From assembly GCA_041741995.1 (NCBI GenBank), contig JBGSJN010000039.1, positions 1 through 36,989 on the forward strand: 36,989 nucleotides of DNA, written 5' to 3'. Both the position numbers and the translations under genes were made by a program. This document shows, piece by piece, positions 23,179 to 32,766 of this stretch. The DNA is from WTXA01 sp041741995 (GTDB lineage Bacteria; Bacillota; TC1). The notes beneath the pieces are model-generated. The model was not told the origin of the DNA and did not search any database. It worked only from the letters and a program-made list of their open reading frames with translations. The number at the start of each line of letters is the position of its first letter. Position 1 is the stretch's first letter.

Positions 23179-24030
23179 ATGATGAACGAACAACAAGAAA
23201 AAAATGATAGAATTAAAAGTAGATTAATTATCAATAAACCAAAAGTTAAAGAAGAATCAGCAAGCACAACTTCACAAAATATAAAAATTGAGTGTAAAAA
23301 TATTGATTTCCACTACGGCACTAATCATGCACTAAAGAAGGTTAGTCTTCAGATTATGGAAAACAGGATTACAGCTCTAATCGGACCTTCAGGTTGTGGA
23401 AAATCAACTTTCATTCGAACAATTAATAGAATGTATGAACATGTACCTGAAACAAAAATTAAAGGCATCATTCATCTAGATAAGGAAAATATTCTTGAAC
23501 AAGACTATGATGTAACAGAACTTAGAAAAAAAGTTGGCATGGTTTTTCAAAAGCCTAATCCTTTTCCAAAAAGCATATATGAAAATGTAATCTATGGTCC
23601 AAAAAAACATGGTTTAAAAAACAAAGCTCAACTTGATTTATTAGTAGAAAAGTCACTAAGAAAAGCCGCTCTTTGGGATGAGGTAAAAGATAGGCTCCAT
23701 ACCTCTGCTCTTGGTCTTTCTGGTGGACAACAACAACGACTATGTATTGCTAGATGTCTGGCTGTTGAGCCTGAAGTACTTTTAATGGATGAACCTACTT
23801 CTGCTCTTGATCCAATTGCTACTCTAAAGATTGAAGAACTTTTTCATTCACTAAGAGAAGAGTATACAATAGTTATTGTTACTCACTCTATGCAACAAGC
23901 TGCTAGAATCAGTGATAACACAGCTTTTTTCCTTAATGGTGAAATTATTGAGTCAGGCTTGACTGACAACCTCTTTACTAAACCAAAGGATACTCGTACA
24001 GAAGACTATATTACAGGAAGATTTAGTTAA
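23179..24030 (+). CDS. pstB: Phosphate ABC transporter ATPase PstB, with N-terminal extension
   Basis: This 283-residue ATPase has Walker A GPSGCGKST, Q-loop VFQKPNPFPKSIYENV (the PstB signature), signature LSGGQQQRLCIARCLA, Walker B VLLMDEPTSALDP and switch His VTHSMQQAA. About 33 polar residues precede the usual start near IKIECKNIDFHYG, so it is longer at the N-terminus than the typical 250-260. Two ATGs open the gene after AGGAGG. No phoU follows; a terminator does. Confidence 0.95.
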   Translation: MMNEQQEKNDRIKSRLIINKPKVKEESASTTSQNIKIECKNIDFHYGTNHALKKVSLQIMENRITALIGPSGCGKSTFIRTINRMYEHVPETKIKGIIHLDKENILEQDYDVTELRKKVGMVFQKPNPFPKSIYENVIYGPKKHGLKNKAQLDLLVEKSLRKAALWDEVKDRLHTSALGLSGGQQQRLCIARCLAVEPEVLLMDEPTSALDPIATLKIEELFHSLREEYTIVIVTHSMQQAARISDNTAFFLNGEIIESGLTDNLFTKPKDTRTEDYITGRFS

Positions 24031-24049
24031 TAACAACAAACAATACAAT

Positions 24050-24079
24050 AAAAACGACCACTATATGGTGGTCGTTTTT
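24050..24079. terminator. Bidirectional terminator between pstB and rmlD
   Basis: ACGACCAC (24054-24061) pairs with GTGGTCGT (24068-24075), extended by A/T pairs and a T-run on both strands. It ends the pst operon and the polysaccharide operon. Confidence 0.85.
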
Positions 24080-24103
24080 TTAATTAACTTATATGAAATA
24101 AAA

Positions 24104-24931
24104 TCATTTAATATGTTTTAAATAATGATTTGTAGCACTTTCCCAAGATTCTAATTTATTTAATATGTTTTTATTCATTCTTGAATTCTTAGGTCTCATA
24201 GCTTTCGTAGGATAATCCTCTGTATTTATTGAGTTCACTTTAATATCCATACCAGTTTGCTTGAATATCTCACATGCAAACTCATACCAACTACAGTAAC
24301 CTTCATTGGTGGCGTGGTATATTCCATACTTATATGTTTCGATCATTTCTAGTAATAGTTCAGCCAAGTCATAGGTATAAGTTGGAGATCCAATTTGATC
24401 AGCAACTACAGAAATTTCTTCTCTTTCTTTTCCTAATCTAAGCATAGTCTTAACAAAGTTATTACCATTGCTTCCAAAAACCCAAGATATTCTAACAATG
24501 AAGTATTTTTCTAAAATATTTTGTACTTCTAATTCACCTTCATATTTGGTCTGGCCGTAGTAATTGATTGGATTAGGTTTATCTGTAACATCAAATGGTT
24601 TTTCACCTTCACCGTCAAAAACATAATCTGTACTTATATATACCATTTTTGCATCAATTTCTTTACAGGCTTCTGCAACATACCTTGTTCCTAAAACATT
24701 TACAGAATAGCACAACTCTTTTTCATCCTCGGCTTTATCTACTGCTGTATAAGCAGCACAATGAATTACAACGTCAGGGGTATACTCACCTATAAACTTT
24801 TTTACTTGCTCTTGGTCTGTTAAATCCAATATATCAATATCTATACCTAAGTTTTCTATATTGCTTTTCTCTAATCTTTTAATTACATCATATCCAAGTT
24901 GGCCATTAGCACCTGTTACCAATACTTTCAT
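24104..24931 (-). CDS. rmlD: dTDP-4-dehydrorhamnose reductase
   Basis: This 275-residue SDR-type enzyme makes dTDP-L-rhamnose in the final step. VTGANGQLGYDV at 4-15 is the NADPH loop; YISTDYVFDGEGEKPF and YYGQTKYEGE hold the Thr/Tyr/Lys active site. Length is typical. Last gene of the polysaccharide operon; the start overlaps the rmlB stop by one base. Confidence 0.95.
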   Translation of the reverse strand: MKVLVTGANGQLGYDVIKRLEKSNIENLGIDIDILDLTDQEQVKKFIGEYTPDVVIHCAAYTAVDKAEDEKELCYSVNVLGTRYVAEACKEIDAKMVYISTDYVFDGEGEKPFDVTDKPNPINYYGQTKYEGELEVQNILEKYFIVRISWVFGSNGNNFVKTMLRLGKEREEISVVADQIGSPTYTYDLAELLLEMIETYKYGIYHATNEGYCSWYEFACEIFKQTGMDIKVNSINTEDYPTKAMRPKNSRMNKNILNKLESWESATNHYLKHIK

Positions 24932-25962
24932 TACATTTTACCTTCTCTATTACTGTACATCTCATCATAGTAATCTTTATAATCACCAGAAATGATATTC
25001 TCCCACCATGAGCGATTATCAAGGTACCATTTTATGGTTTTCTTGATTCCCTCATCAAACAAAGTTGTAGGTTCCCAACCTAGTTCTCTTCTGGTTTTTG
25101 AAGGATCAATTGCATATCGCATATCATGCCCTGCTCTATCTTTAACATAAGTGATCAAAGATTCAGGTTTTCCCAATTCTCTTAAAATTGTTTTTACTAC
25201 CTCTAAATTTGTTTTTTCATTGTGTCCACCTATATTATAAACTTCACCGTCTTTGCCTTTATGAAGAATAAGATCTATAGCAGTACAATGATCTTCAACA
25301 TAAAGCCAATCACGAATATTTTCACCTTTACCATAAACAGGTAATGATTCATCATTTAGTGCTCTTGAAATAATTAAAGGAATCAACTTCTCTGGAAAAT
25401 GATATGGTCCATAGTTATTTGAACATCTAGATATTGTTATCGGTAATTTAAATGTTCTATGGTAAGCCTGAACTAAAAGATCAGCAGATGCTTTTGATGC
25501 TGAATATGGTGATGATGTGTGAATTGGTGTTTCTTCAGTAAAAAATAAGTCTAATCTATCTAAGGGAAGATCACCATAAACTTCATCAGTTGATACTTGG
25601 TGGAATCTTTTAACTCCATATTTTCTTGATGAATCCAACAGTACTTGAGTACCTAAAATATTTGTTTTTAAGAAAATCCCTGGATCTTCAATTGATCTAT
25701 CAACATGAGACTCTGCTGCAAAATTCACAACAAAATCAAATTTTTCTTCTTCAAATAACTTATCAACGACTTCGCGGTCAGTAATATCACCTTTTAGGAA
25801 TCTAAAATTAGTTTTATCCATAACTGGTTCTAATGTAGATAAATTACCTGCATAAGTTAATGCGTCTAAACAAACAACTCTATATGTAGGATGTTCCTTA
25901 AGCATATGAAAAACAAAATTACTACCTATGAAACCGGCTCCACCTGTTACTAATATATTCAT
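24931..25962 (-). CDS. rmlB: dTDP-glucose 4,6-dehydratase
   Basis: This 343-residue SDR enzyme converts dTDP-glucose to the 4-keto-6-deoxy sugar. GGAGFIGSNF at 7-16 binds NAD; STDEVYGDL and PYSASKASADLLV carry the catalytic Asp-Glu and Tyr-Lys. ATG 25962 has AGGAAGTGGAG. It lies between rmlC and rmlD, in the order A-C-B-D seen in many Firmicutes. Confidence 0.96.
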   Translation of the reverse strand: MNILVTGGAGFIGSNFVFHMLKEHPTYRVVCLDALTYAGNLSTLEPVMDKTNFRFLKGDITDREVVDKLFEEEKFDFVVNFAAESHVDRSIEDPGIFLKTNILGTQVLLDSSRKYGVKRFHQVSTDEVYGDLPLDRLDLFFTEETPIHTSSPYSASKASADLLVQAYHRTFKLPITISRCSNNYGPYHFPEKLIPLIISRALNDESLPVYGKGENIRDWLYVEDHCTAIDLILHKGKDGEVYNIGGHNEKTNLEVVKTILRELGKPESLITYVKDRAGHDMRYAIDPSKTRRELGWEPTTLFDEGIKKTIKWYLDNRSWWENIISGDYKDYYDEMYSNREGKM

Positions 25963-25980
25963 TATAAAATCTCCACTTCC

Positions 25981-26532
25981 TTAATATTCAAAATTTACAT
26001 CACTATCTTTTAAAAACGGTGCATTAAAATCCTTGTCTGATAGTATAGGATTCTCTATACCCCAATCAACTCCAATTTCAGGATCATCAAACCGAATACA
26101 TCTATCATTTTCTGGAGAATAGTACTCATCCACTTTATATTGTACTTCGGCATCATCTGTGAGTGTTAGGAACCCATGTGCAAAACCTTTAGGTACTAAT
26201 AATTGTTTCTTGTTATCATCTGATAATTTAACACCTACCCACTTTTTATATGTAGGGGAATTCTTTCTTAAATCCACTGCAACATCTAATATCTCACCTT
26301 TTGTGCACCTTACCAACTTAGTTTGAGCCTTTGGTTCAAGTTGGAAATGTAGCCCTCTTAATGTTCCATTTTCAGCTGATAGGGAATGGTTGTCTTGAAT
26401 AAAATCAATATCTATTCCTAACTCTTTAAACTTTTCTTTCGAATATGTTTCTGTAAACCATCCTCTGTGATCACCAAATACCTTTAGTTCTATAATCAGT
26501 ACATCTTCAATGTCTGTTTTTACTATATTCAT
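25981..26532 (-). CDS. rmlC: dTDP-4-dehydrorhamnose 3,5-epimerase
   Basis: This 183-residue cupin epimerase has WFTETYSKEKF, NGTLRGLHFQ (with the catalytic His) and VPKGFAHGFLTL. I chose ATG 26532 with GAGGTAAG; the longer frame to 26574 overlaps rmlA and has no ribosome site. Product pathway: dTDP-L-rhamnose. Confidence 0.95.
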   Translation of the reverse strand: MNIVKTDIEDVLIIELKVFGDHRGWFTETYSKEKFKELGIDIDFIQDNHSLSAENGTLRGLHFQLEPKAQTKLVRCTKGEILDVAVDLRKNSPTYKKWVGVKLSDDNKKQLLVPKGFAHGFLTLTDDAEVQYKVDEYYSPENDRCIRFDDPEIGVDWGIENPILSDKDFNAPFLKDSDVNFEY

Positions 26533-26542
26533 TAATCTTACC

Positions 26543-27433
26543 TCATTTCTGATAATGGATTTTGCCTTTAGCAACTTTTTTTAAATGCTCTCCATAAGGT
26601 GATTTACCATATTTTTCTGCAGATTCTAAGAGTGTTTCTTTATCAATCCACTTATTATGGTATGCAATTTCTTCTAGAGCTGCAATTTTTATGCTTTGCC
26701 TCTTTTCAATCATTTGAACAAATTCTGCAGCTTCTACTAAACTATCCATAGTACCCGTGTCTAACCAAGCAAATCCACGTCCTAATAGTTTTACATTAAG
26801 AGTTTCATCTTCTAAGTACATTCTATTTAAGTCTGTTATTTCAAGTTCTCCTCTATGTGAAGGCTTTACTTTTTTAGCAAAGTCAACAACTCTATTATCA
26901 TAAAAATATAACCCTGTTATACAATAATTAGACTTTGGATTCTTCGGTTTTTCTTTAACAGAGAGAACCTTTCCGTCTTCATCAAACTCTACAATTCCAA
27001 AGCGTTCTGGATCATGAACATAATATCCAAAAATAGTAGCTTTTCCATTTTTAGCATCTTCTGCCGCTTCTTTTAAAATAGGCGTAAATCCATTTCCGTA
27101 ATATATATTGTCACCTAAAACCATCGCTACATCATCATCACCAATAAACTCTTCTCCAATGATAAAGGCTTGAGCTAAACCATCTGGTGAAGGCTGTTCA
27201 GCATACTTAAGGCTAATCCCAAATTGTGTACCATCACCTAAAAGCTTTTCGAAATTTGGTAAATCATGAGGTGTTGATATTATTAATATTTCTTTTATTC
27301 CCGCCAACATTAGAACTGATAGCGGATAATATATCATGGGTTTGTCATATACTGGTAGTAGTTGCTTACTCGTCACCATAGTTAATGGATACAATCTTGT
27401 TCCTGATCCTCCTGCTAAAATAATACCTTTCAT
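26543..27433 (-). CDS. rmlA: Glucose-1-phosphate thymidylyltransferase
   Basis: This 296-residue enzyme makes dTDP-glucose. GIILAGGSGTRLYPLT at 3-18 is the nucleotide loop, with KQLLPVYDKPMIYYPL following; VLGDNIYYG holds a metal-binding Asp. ATG 27433 has AAGGAGG. A hairpin CGATTT/AAATCG lies just before the ribosome site (27453-27467). It starts the rhamnose block of the operon. Confidence 0.95.
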   Translation of the reverse strand: MKGIILAGGSGTRLYPLTMVTSKQLLPVYDKPMIYYPLSVLMLAGIKEILIISTPHDLPNFEKLLGDGTQFGISLKYAEQPSPDGLAQAFIIGEEFIGDDDVAMVLGDNIYYGNGFTPILKEAAEDAKNGKATIFGYYVHDPERFGIVEFDEDGKVLSVKEKPKNPKSNYCITGLYFYDNRVVDFAKKVKPSHRGELEITDLNRMYLEDETLNVKLLGRGFAWLDTGTMDSLVEAAEFVQMIEKRQSIKIAALEEIAYHNKWIDKETLLESAEKYGKSPYGEHLKKVAKGKIHYQK

Positions 27434-27500
27434 CAAACATCCTCCTTCGATTTAAAAAATCGTCTTTTTTATCTAGATTAACATTGTGTCTAATTTTCAA

Positions 27501-28520
27501 TTAATCAAATAATGAGTTCTGCATAAGAATATTGCTAAAATCTAAAGTTCTCGAATATAATGCTGCTAATAAAATAGCAGTGCTAAAAATATAAAGCAAT
27601 AAAATAACCCGGCTTTTTTTATTAACATGAGGTAAGGCCATGGCTATAAATAAATATTTAATTATAAACATTGATCTGAAAAATCGACTGAACTCATTTA
27701 TATATATTAACCCAGGGTAAAAAATTACACCAGTATAAATTATATCATGAAGAATATGTAGTTCTTTTCTCTTATTAATAGTTAAATCTGTTGTTTGTTT
27801 AATAATAAAGAAGTTAAAAATAATTAAATCCAATGCTAAAATCAAACCCCAAATCAACAATGATTGTTCTTTATTTGAAGTAGTGACATAGTTTGCAATT
27901 TTGGGAAATAATGGTAGAAATAACTCAAGAATCATAGGTAGGATTATGAATAAAAATATATTTCCAATAATTAATAAATGATAAAATGTTTTCTTGTCTT
28001 TGATCAGGATAATAATACCAAAAGCAAGCATGAATAAATATCCAAAAACATGAAATTGACTACCTAAAAATAATAAAAACATACATTTTGCTTTATTTCC
28101 CTTTAATAATTCAATTATGGCATTAAGTACAAATAGAATCATAAATGTATTTCTTATTTGAATAACATCAAGCACAAAGGGGAAAATTGCATATAAAACT
28201 ACAACAATATTCAATTTATTTACTAATTTTTTCCACCTAAAAAGAGTAAATGTTAGAAATAATCCAAGAATTATTAAGATGAAATTATGGCTTTGACCAC
28301 CTAATGCCTTAATAATATTTATTAAAAATATATATCCACTTTCAGCGTATCCATAAGGTTGTTCAAATATGATTTTATAATTTTCATAATCAGGATTACC
28401 TCTATTAAACATGAGAAATAAAACTAAGAAAATAATTGATATATAACCAATAGCTTTGGATTTAAATTTTTTTTCAATAATAGCAAATATCAATAATAAA
28501 ATAATAAGTAAAATGTACAT
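27501..28520 (-). CDS. EpsG/Wzy-like polysaccharide polymerase
   Basis: This 339-residue membrane protein has about ten helices. MFNRGNPDYENYKIIFE near 40-56 and VIQIRNTFMILFVLNAII near 120-140 are typical of EpsG-family polymerases. It probably polymerises lipid-linked repeat units on the outer face of the membrane. I chose ATG 28520, with GAGGTG. A Wzx-type flippase is not in the window. Assigned by motif and position. Confidence 0.8.
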   Translation of the reverse strand: MYILLIILLLIFAIIEKKFKSKAIGYISIIFLVLFLMFNRGNPDYENYKIIFEQPYGYAESGYIFLINIIKALGGQSHNFILIILGLFLTFTLFRWKKLVNKLNIVVVLYAIFPFVLDVIQIRNTFMILFVLNAIIELLKGNKAKCMFLLFLGSQFHVFGYLFMLAFGIIILIKDKKTFYHLLIIGNIFLFIILPMILELFLPLFPKIANYVTTSNKEQSLLIWGLILALDLIIFNFFIIKQTTDLTINKRKELHILHDIIYTGVIFYPGLIYINEFSRFFRSMFIIKYLFIAMALPHVNKKSRVILLLYIFSTAILLAALYSRTLDFSNILMQNSLFD

Positions 28521-28655
28521 TAAACACCTCATGTTTTAATTTCATTTAAAGTTCAATTCTATATTTTATTTAGAAAAATAAACTTGTTTTAGCATTTCTA
28601 CCTCCAGAAGATATATTAATGCTATGTCTTCTTTATGACTCCAAAAATATGTTTG

Positions 28656-29504
28656 TTAAATATAAAACTCTTTTTTTATATATTCTAATGACTCTTGTAT
28701 ATATCTGGCTCTTTTTTTTATTTCCAATTTTCCTGTAACTGTACTTGCAGTATGAATAACTTCAATATCGCTTTCATAATAACACTTCTTATTATTTAAT
28801 CGAACTATCTCTGCTAAATAAGCTTCCTCACTATACATGAGAGGTCCGTATTCTTTGGTTTTCAATACTTCCATGAAATTTAAATTTACAAAAAAGAAAG
28901 ATCCATGAACTGAATATGAATATTGGCTCTCTTGTTTCTCCTTTTTTTTGAATTTAGCTTTTATATTGGCCATTTTGAGATAATAGTATGATAATAGTGG
29001 GTTCTTAAAAATAAAAATTCTCTTGTTTAAACTCTTCAAGGTATGTCTTTGTTTGTATTGAGGATTATCATAAGATTTATTCTCAAGCGAATAAATTGAT
29101 GGTCCAATTAACCAAATATCATCGTTATATTTTTTATTACAAAACTTTTCAAAGAATGAATTGTCAGAAAAAGAAATGTCAGTATTGCTCATGACTATCC
29201 ATTCTGGTGATTCGTGCATTTTAACATATTGATTGTAGCCATATATTAATCCATTTAAGTACCCTAAGTTTCGTCCAGGATTATAAAAATATGTTTTAAT
29301 TCCGATTTCTTTAAAAGAATCTTTGAAATTCTCTTCAGTCATATCTCCAGCTTTATTTATAACTATAATCAAGCTAATATTGTCTGATATACTTTGACTA
29401 CATAGTTTTTTTGCATATTCTATAACTTCCTCTTCATTTGAATAAAGCAATACAATATTAAGCAGTTTGATTTTCGAATTATCAGTAATCTCTAACATCC
29501 TCAT
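28656..29504 (-). CDS. Family 2 glycosyltransferase
   Basis: This 282-residue cytoplasmic GT-A enzyme has GRNLGYLNGLIYGYN near 75-90 and WIVMSNTDISF with the metal-binding NTD near 105. The layout is that of rhamnosyltransferase-like GT2 enzymes. Substrate is not certain; the rml genes downstream make dTDP-rhamnose a reasonable donor. ATG 29504 overlaps the capG stop (ATGA). A 135-base gap without features follows before the polymerase. Confidence 0.82.
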   Translation of the reverse strand: MRMLEITDNSKIKLLNIVLLYSNEEEVIEYAKKLCSQSISDNISLIIVINKAGDMTEENFKDSFKEIGIKTYFYNPGRNLGYLNGLIYGYNQYVKMHESPEWIVMSNTDISFSDNSFFEKFCNKKYNDDIWLIGPSIYSLENKSYDNPQYKQRHTLKSLNKRIFIFKNPLLSYYYLKMANIKAKFKKKEKQESQYSYSVHGSFFFVNLNFMEVLKTKEYGPLMYSEEAYLAEIVRLNNKKCYYESDIEVIHTASTVTGKLEIKKRARYIQESLEYIKKEFYI

Positions 29505-30625
29505 TTCCCCCAAACAACTCTATTTACATAATCTGTATAAGATAAGATAATCCTTAAAACTTTATCTGAAACATTAGGCATACTATAATCTTCAACCAAT
29601 CGTAAGTTATCTTTTCTTTGAGTCTCCAATATCTCCAGCCCTTGAATAATTCTTTCTTTTTTCAATCCTACCATCATGACTGAGGCTTCTTCCATTGCCT
29701 CAGGACGTTCATGTGCTTGTCTTATATTTAGTGCTCTAAATCCAAGTATTGATGACTCTTCACTGATGGTTCCGCTATCACTAAGAACAGCTTTAGCATG
29801 CTTTTGTAGTTTAACATAGTCATTAAATCCAAGTGGCTTCATAGTAATTACTAATGGATTAAACACTATGCCTTTATTTTCAATCATTTTTCTTGTTCTT
29901 GGATGAGTGCTTACAATCAATGGCATCTGATATTTTTCGGCTATCGTATTTAAGCTATCTACTAAATCTAAAAAGTTTTGTTCAGAGCTGATATTTTCTT
30001 CTCTGTGAGCAGATATGACAAAATACTTCTCTTCTTCAAGACCTAGTCTTTCAAGCACATCTGATTTCTCAATATCGTCTGTTCTTGAATTAAGAACCTC
30101 AAACATAGGACTTCCTGTCTTTATGATTCTATCTGCTGGAAGGCCTTCTCGTAATAGATATTCTCTAGCAATATCACTATATGTTAGATTAATATCTGCT
30201 GTGTGATCTACAATCTTTCTATTTGTCTCTTCTGGCACTCTCTGATCAAAGCATCTATTTCCTGCTTCCATATGGAAGATAGGAATATGTCTTCTCTTTG
30301 CAGCAATTGCACAGAGACAGCTATTTGTATCTCCTAGGACAAGAAAAGCATCCGGTCTAACTTCTTCAAGTATTGGATCAATCTTAACTAGGATGTTACC
30401 AATCGTCTCAACAGCGGTACCTGTTGCAGCATTTAAGAAATAATTCGGTTTCTTTAAATTAAAATCATTGAAGAAAACTTCATTTAATTCATAGTCATAG
30501 TTCTGTCCTGTATGAACAAGAACATGATCAATAGCTGCAGACTCATCTAATTTATTAATAACAGCTGATAGTCTGATTATTTCTGGTCTAGTACCTACTA
30601 CTGTCATGACTTTTAATTTCTTCAT
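29501..30625 (-). CDS. capG: UDP-N-acetyl-L-fucosamine-forming 2-epimerase (CapG/FnlC type)
   Basis: This 374-residue UDP-HexNAc 2-epimerase family protein has VVGTRPEIIRLSAV, VHTGQNYDYELNEVFF and HMEAGNRCFDQRVPEETNR, features of the FnlC/CapG branch rather than plain WecB. It should convert the talose-type intermediate to UDP-L-FucNAc after CapE and CapF, which are immediately upstream in order. ATG 30625 has GGAGGT. Confidence 0.9.
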   Translation of the reverse strand: MKKLKVMTVVGTRPEIIRLSAVINKLDESAAIDHVLVHTGQNYDYELNEVFFNDFNLKKPNYFLNAATGTAVETIGNILVKIDPILEEVRPDAFLVLGDTNSCLCAIAAKRRHIPIFHMEAGNRCFDQRVPEETNRKIVDHTADINLTYSDIAREYLLREGLPADRIIKTGSPMFEVLNSRTDDIEKSDVLERLGLEEEKYFVISAHREENISSEQNFLDLVDSLNTIAEKYQMPLIVSTHPRTRKMIENKGIVFNPLVITMKPLGFNDYVKLQKHAKAVLSDSGTISEESSILGFRALNIRQAHERPEAMEEASVMMVGLKKERIIQGLEILETQRKDNLRLVEDYSMPNVSDKVLRIILSYTDYVNRVVWGK

Positions 30626-30628
30626 CAA

Positions 30629-31738
30629 TTATACCTCCAAATAATAAGTATCGGGTTTTTCAGGATCAAATGGCTCATTAACCCACATTATCGTGACCAT
30701 ATCTGAATCACCAAGGTTTTCTATATTATGAGTATAACCTGTAGGTATATCAACAACTTCCATCTTATCTCCACTTACAAAATACTCTAACACTTTATCT
30801 GAATCTATCTTCCTAAACCTAATTACACCCTTGCCACTTACAACTAGAAACTTCTCATTTTTCGTATTATGCCAGTGATTCCCTTTTGTAATTCCTGGTT
30901 TCGATATGTTCACTGATACCTGTCCCCGATCAGGTGTTTTGATGAACTCGGTAAAAGATCCTCTTTGATCTATATTCATTTTAAGCTCATAGCTAAACTG
31001 GGATTCAGGTAAGTAACTTAAATATGTACTGTATAGTTTCTTAGTAAATGTATCTGACATATTTGGAACTGATCTATCTTCCCTGCTCTTCTTGAATGAT
31101 AAAATTAAATCTACAATCTCTCCAAGAGTGATAGTATATGCTACTGGAACTTCGCAGAATGAATTTACTTTATTTTCATTTCCTTCTAATCCATTAATCA
31201 GTTCATTAACTACATCATCTATATATACTAGATTCATTACTACACTTGGATCATTAACTTGAATAGTTAAATCATGAGCAATATTATGACAAAAAGTCGC
31301 TACTGCGCTATTATAGTTTGGTCTGCACCACTTCCCAAATACGTTAGGAAATCTATAGACTATAACTTTTGCACCAGTTTCACTACTATACTCAAACATT
31401 AAGTTTTCCCCAGCTTTTTTACTTTCACCATAAGGATTATCAAGTTCTGCTTGAATAGATGATGAAATCATAACTGTGGATGTATTATTATATTTTTTTA
31501 ATGTATTTAGAAGATCTGAAGTGAAGCCAAAGTTACCTTTCATGAACTCAGATTGTTCTTCTGGTCTGTTAACCCCTGCCAAGTGGAATACAAAGTCAGC
31601 TTCTTTACAGAACTCATCAAGTAATGAAAAATCTGTATCTATGTCATACTCATAAATATCATCATACTTTCGATTTCTAAGCTCAGCTATTAAGTTTTTA
31701 CCTATGAAGCCCTTTGCTCCAGTGACTAAGATCTTCAT
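30629..31738 (-). CDS. capF: CapF-type reductase with C-terminal cupin
   Basis: This 369-residue two-domain enzyme has an N-terminal SDR part (VTGAKGFIGKNL, then YGESKKAGENLMFEY) and a C-terminal cupin (SKPGITKGNHWHNTKNEKFL) with metal-ligand histidines. CapF makes UDP-2-acetamido-2,6-dideoxy-L-talose in the L-FucNAc pathway. ATG 31738 shares its A with the capE stop (TAATG). Confidence 0.93.
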   Translation of the reverse strand: MKILVTGAKGFIGKNLIAELRNRKYDDIYEYDIDTDFSLLDEFCKEADFVFHLAGVNRPEEQSEFMKGNFGFTSDLLNTLKKYNNTSTVMISSSIQAELDNPYGESKKAGENLMFEYSSETGAKVIVYRFPNVFGKWCRPNYNSAVATFCHNIAHDLTIQVNDPSVVMNLVYIDDVVNELINGLEGNENKVNSFCEVPVAYTITLGEIVDLILSFKKSREDRSVPNMSDTFTKKLYSTYLSYLPESQFSYELKMNIDQRGSFTEFIKTPDRGQVSVNISKPGITKGNHWHNTKNEKFLVVSGKGVIRFRKIDSDKVLEYFVSGDKMEVVDIPTGYTHNIENLGDSDMVTIMWVNEPFDPEKPDTYYLEV

Positions 31739-32757
31739 TATCTGTCCCAACTTTCCAATTGTTCTCTTACATAATCAAGCTTAAGTAACTTTTCTTTAAT
31801 TTGTTCTATATTAAGCCTTTGTGTATTATGAGAGTTATATTCTTCTTCGGAAGAAAGTTTTTGATCTCCTTCAATAAAATATTTATCATAATTTAAATCT
31901 CTATTATCAGCAGGCACTTTATAGAATCCACCCATATCTTTAGCAACTATATGCTCTTCTTTTGTGAGAAGCGTCTCATAGAGCTTCTCACCATGACGAG
32001 TTCCTATTATCTTTATTTCATTGTCAACATTAAAAAGTTCCTTTAAAGCCAGGGCTAAGTCTCCTACTGTTGAGGCTGGTGATTTTTGAACCATTATATC
32101 TCCAGCTTCAGCATTCTCAAATGCAAATAACACAAGTTCTACAGCTTCTTCAAGACTCATTAAAAATCTTGTCATATTTGGATCTGTTACTGTTAGAGGT
32201 TGTGCACTTTTAATTTGCTTAATAAATAATGGAATAACTGAACCTCTAGAAGCCATAACATTTCCATACCTTGTTCCACAAATTAATGTTTTTTCAGGTT
32301 CGATGGTTTTTGCTTTTGCCACGAATACCTTTTCCATCATTGCTTTAGAAATCCCCATAGCATTAATTGGATATGCCGCTTTATCAGTAGATAGGCATAT
32401 TACCTTATTAACACCCATTTCTATAGCACCTGTTAGAACATTGTCCGTGCCAAGAACATTTGTTTTCACTGCTTCAAGTGGGAAAAATTCACAAGAAGGC
32501 ACTTGCTTAAGCGCAGCCGCATGAAAAATGTAGTCAACTCCATGCATGGCATTTTTAACACTTGCAAGGTCTCTTACATCTCCTATATAAAACTTTAGCT
32601 TATCATTTTTATAAAGTTTTCTCATGTCATCTTGCTTTTTTTCATCACGCGAAAAAATTCGTATCTCTTTTATGTCAGTATCTAGAAACCTTTTCATAAC
32701 CGCATTCCCAAAAGATCCAGTTCCACCTGTGATTAGTAAAGTTTTGTTCTTAAACAT
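31738..32757 (-). CDS. capE: UDP-GlcNAc 4,6-dehydratase/5-epimerase (CapE/FnlA)
   Basis: This 339-residue SDR enzyme has ITGGTGSFGNAVMKRFL at 9-25 and STDKAAYPINAMGISKAMMEK, where the catalytic residues lie, and no membrane helices. It is the inverting dehydratase that starts the UDP-L-FucNAc pathway. Nine bases separate it from the upstream glycosyltransferase. It sits in the order E-F-G. Confidence 0.93.
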   Translation of the reverse strand: MFKNKTLLITGGTGSFGNAVMKRFLDTDIKEIRIFSRDEKKQDDMRKLYKNDKLKFYIGDVRDLASVKNAMHGVDYIFHAAALKQVPSCEFFPLEAVKTNVLGTDNVLTGAIEMGVNKVICLSTDKAAYPINAMGISKAMMEKVFVAKAKTIEPEKTLICGTRYGNVMASRGSVIPLFIKQIKSAQPLTVTDPNMTRFLMSLEEAVELVLFAFENAEAGDIMVQKSPASTVGDLALALKELFNVDNEIKIIGTRHGEKLYETLLTKEEHIVAKDMGGFYKVPADNRDLNYDKYFIEGDQKLSSEEEYNSHNTQRLNIEQIKEKLLKLDYVREQLESWDR

Positions 32758-32766
32758 CGAACTACC

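Noticed and set aside
27453..27467. CGATTT/AAATCG hairpin before rmlA as a riboswitch or terminator
   Set aside because: Only six bp with a 3-base loop of T; too small for a riboswitch and without a clean T-run. It may only modulate the ribosome site.
28521..28655. Possible missing gene in the gap between GT2 and the polymerase
   Set aside because: No open frame with a ribosome site, no hairpin with T-run and no promoter of note in these 135 bases.
29505..29513. Longer start for the GT2 glycosyltransferase (TTG at 29513)
   Set aside because: TTG has no spaced ribosome site, while ATG 29504 makes the common ATGA overlap.
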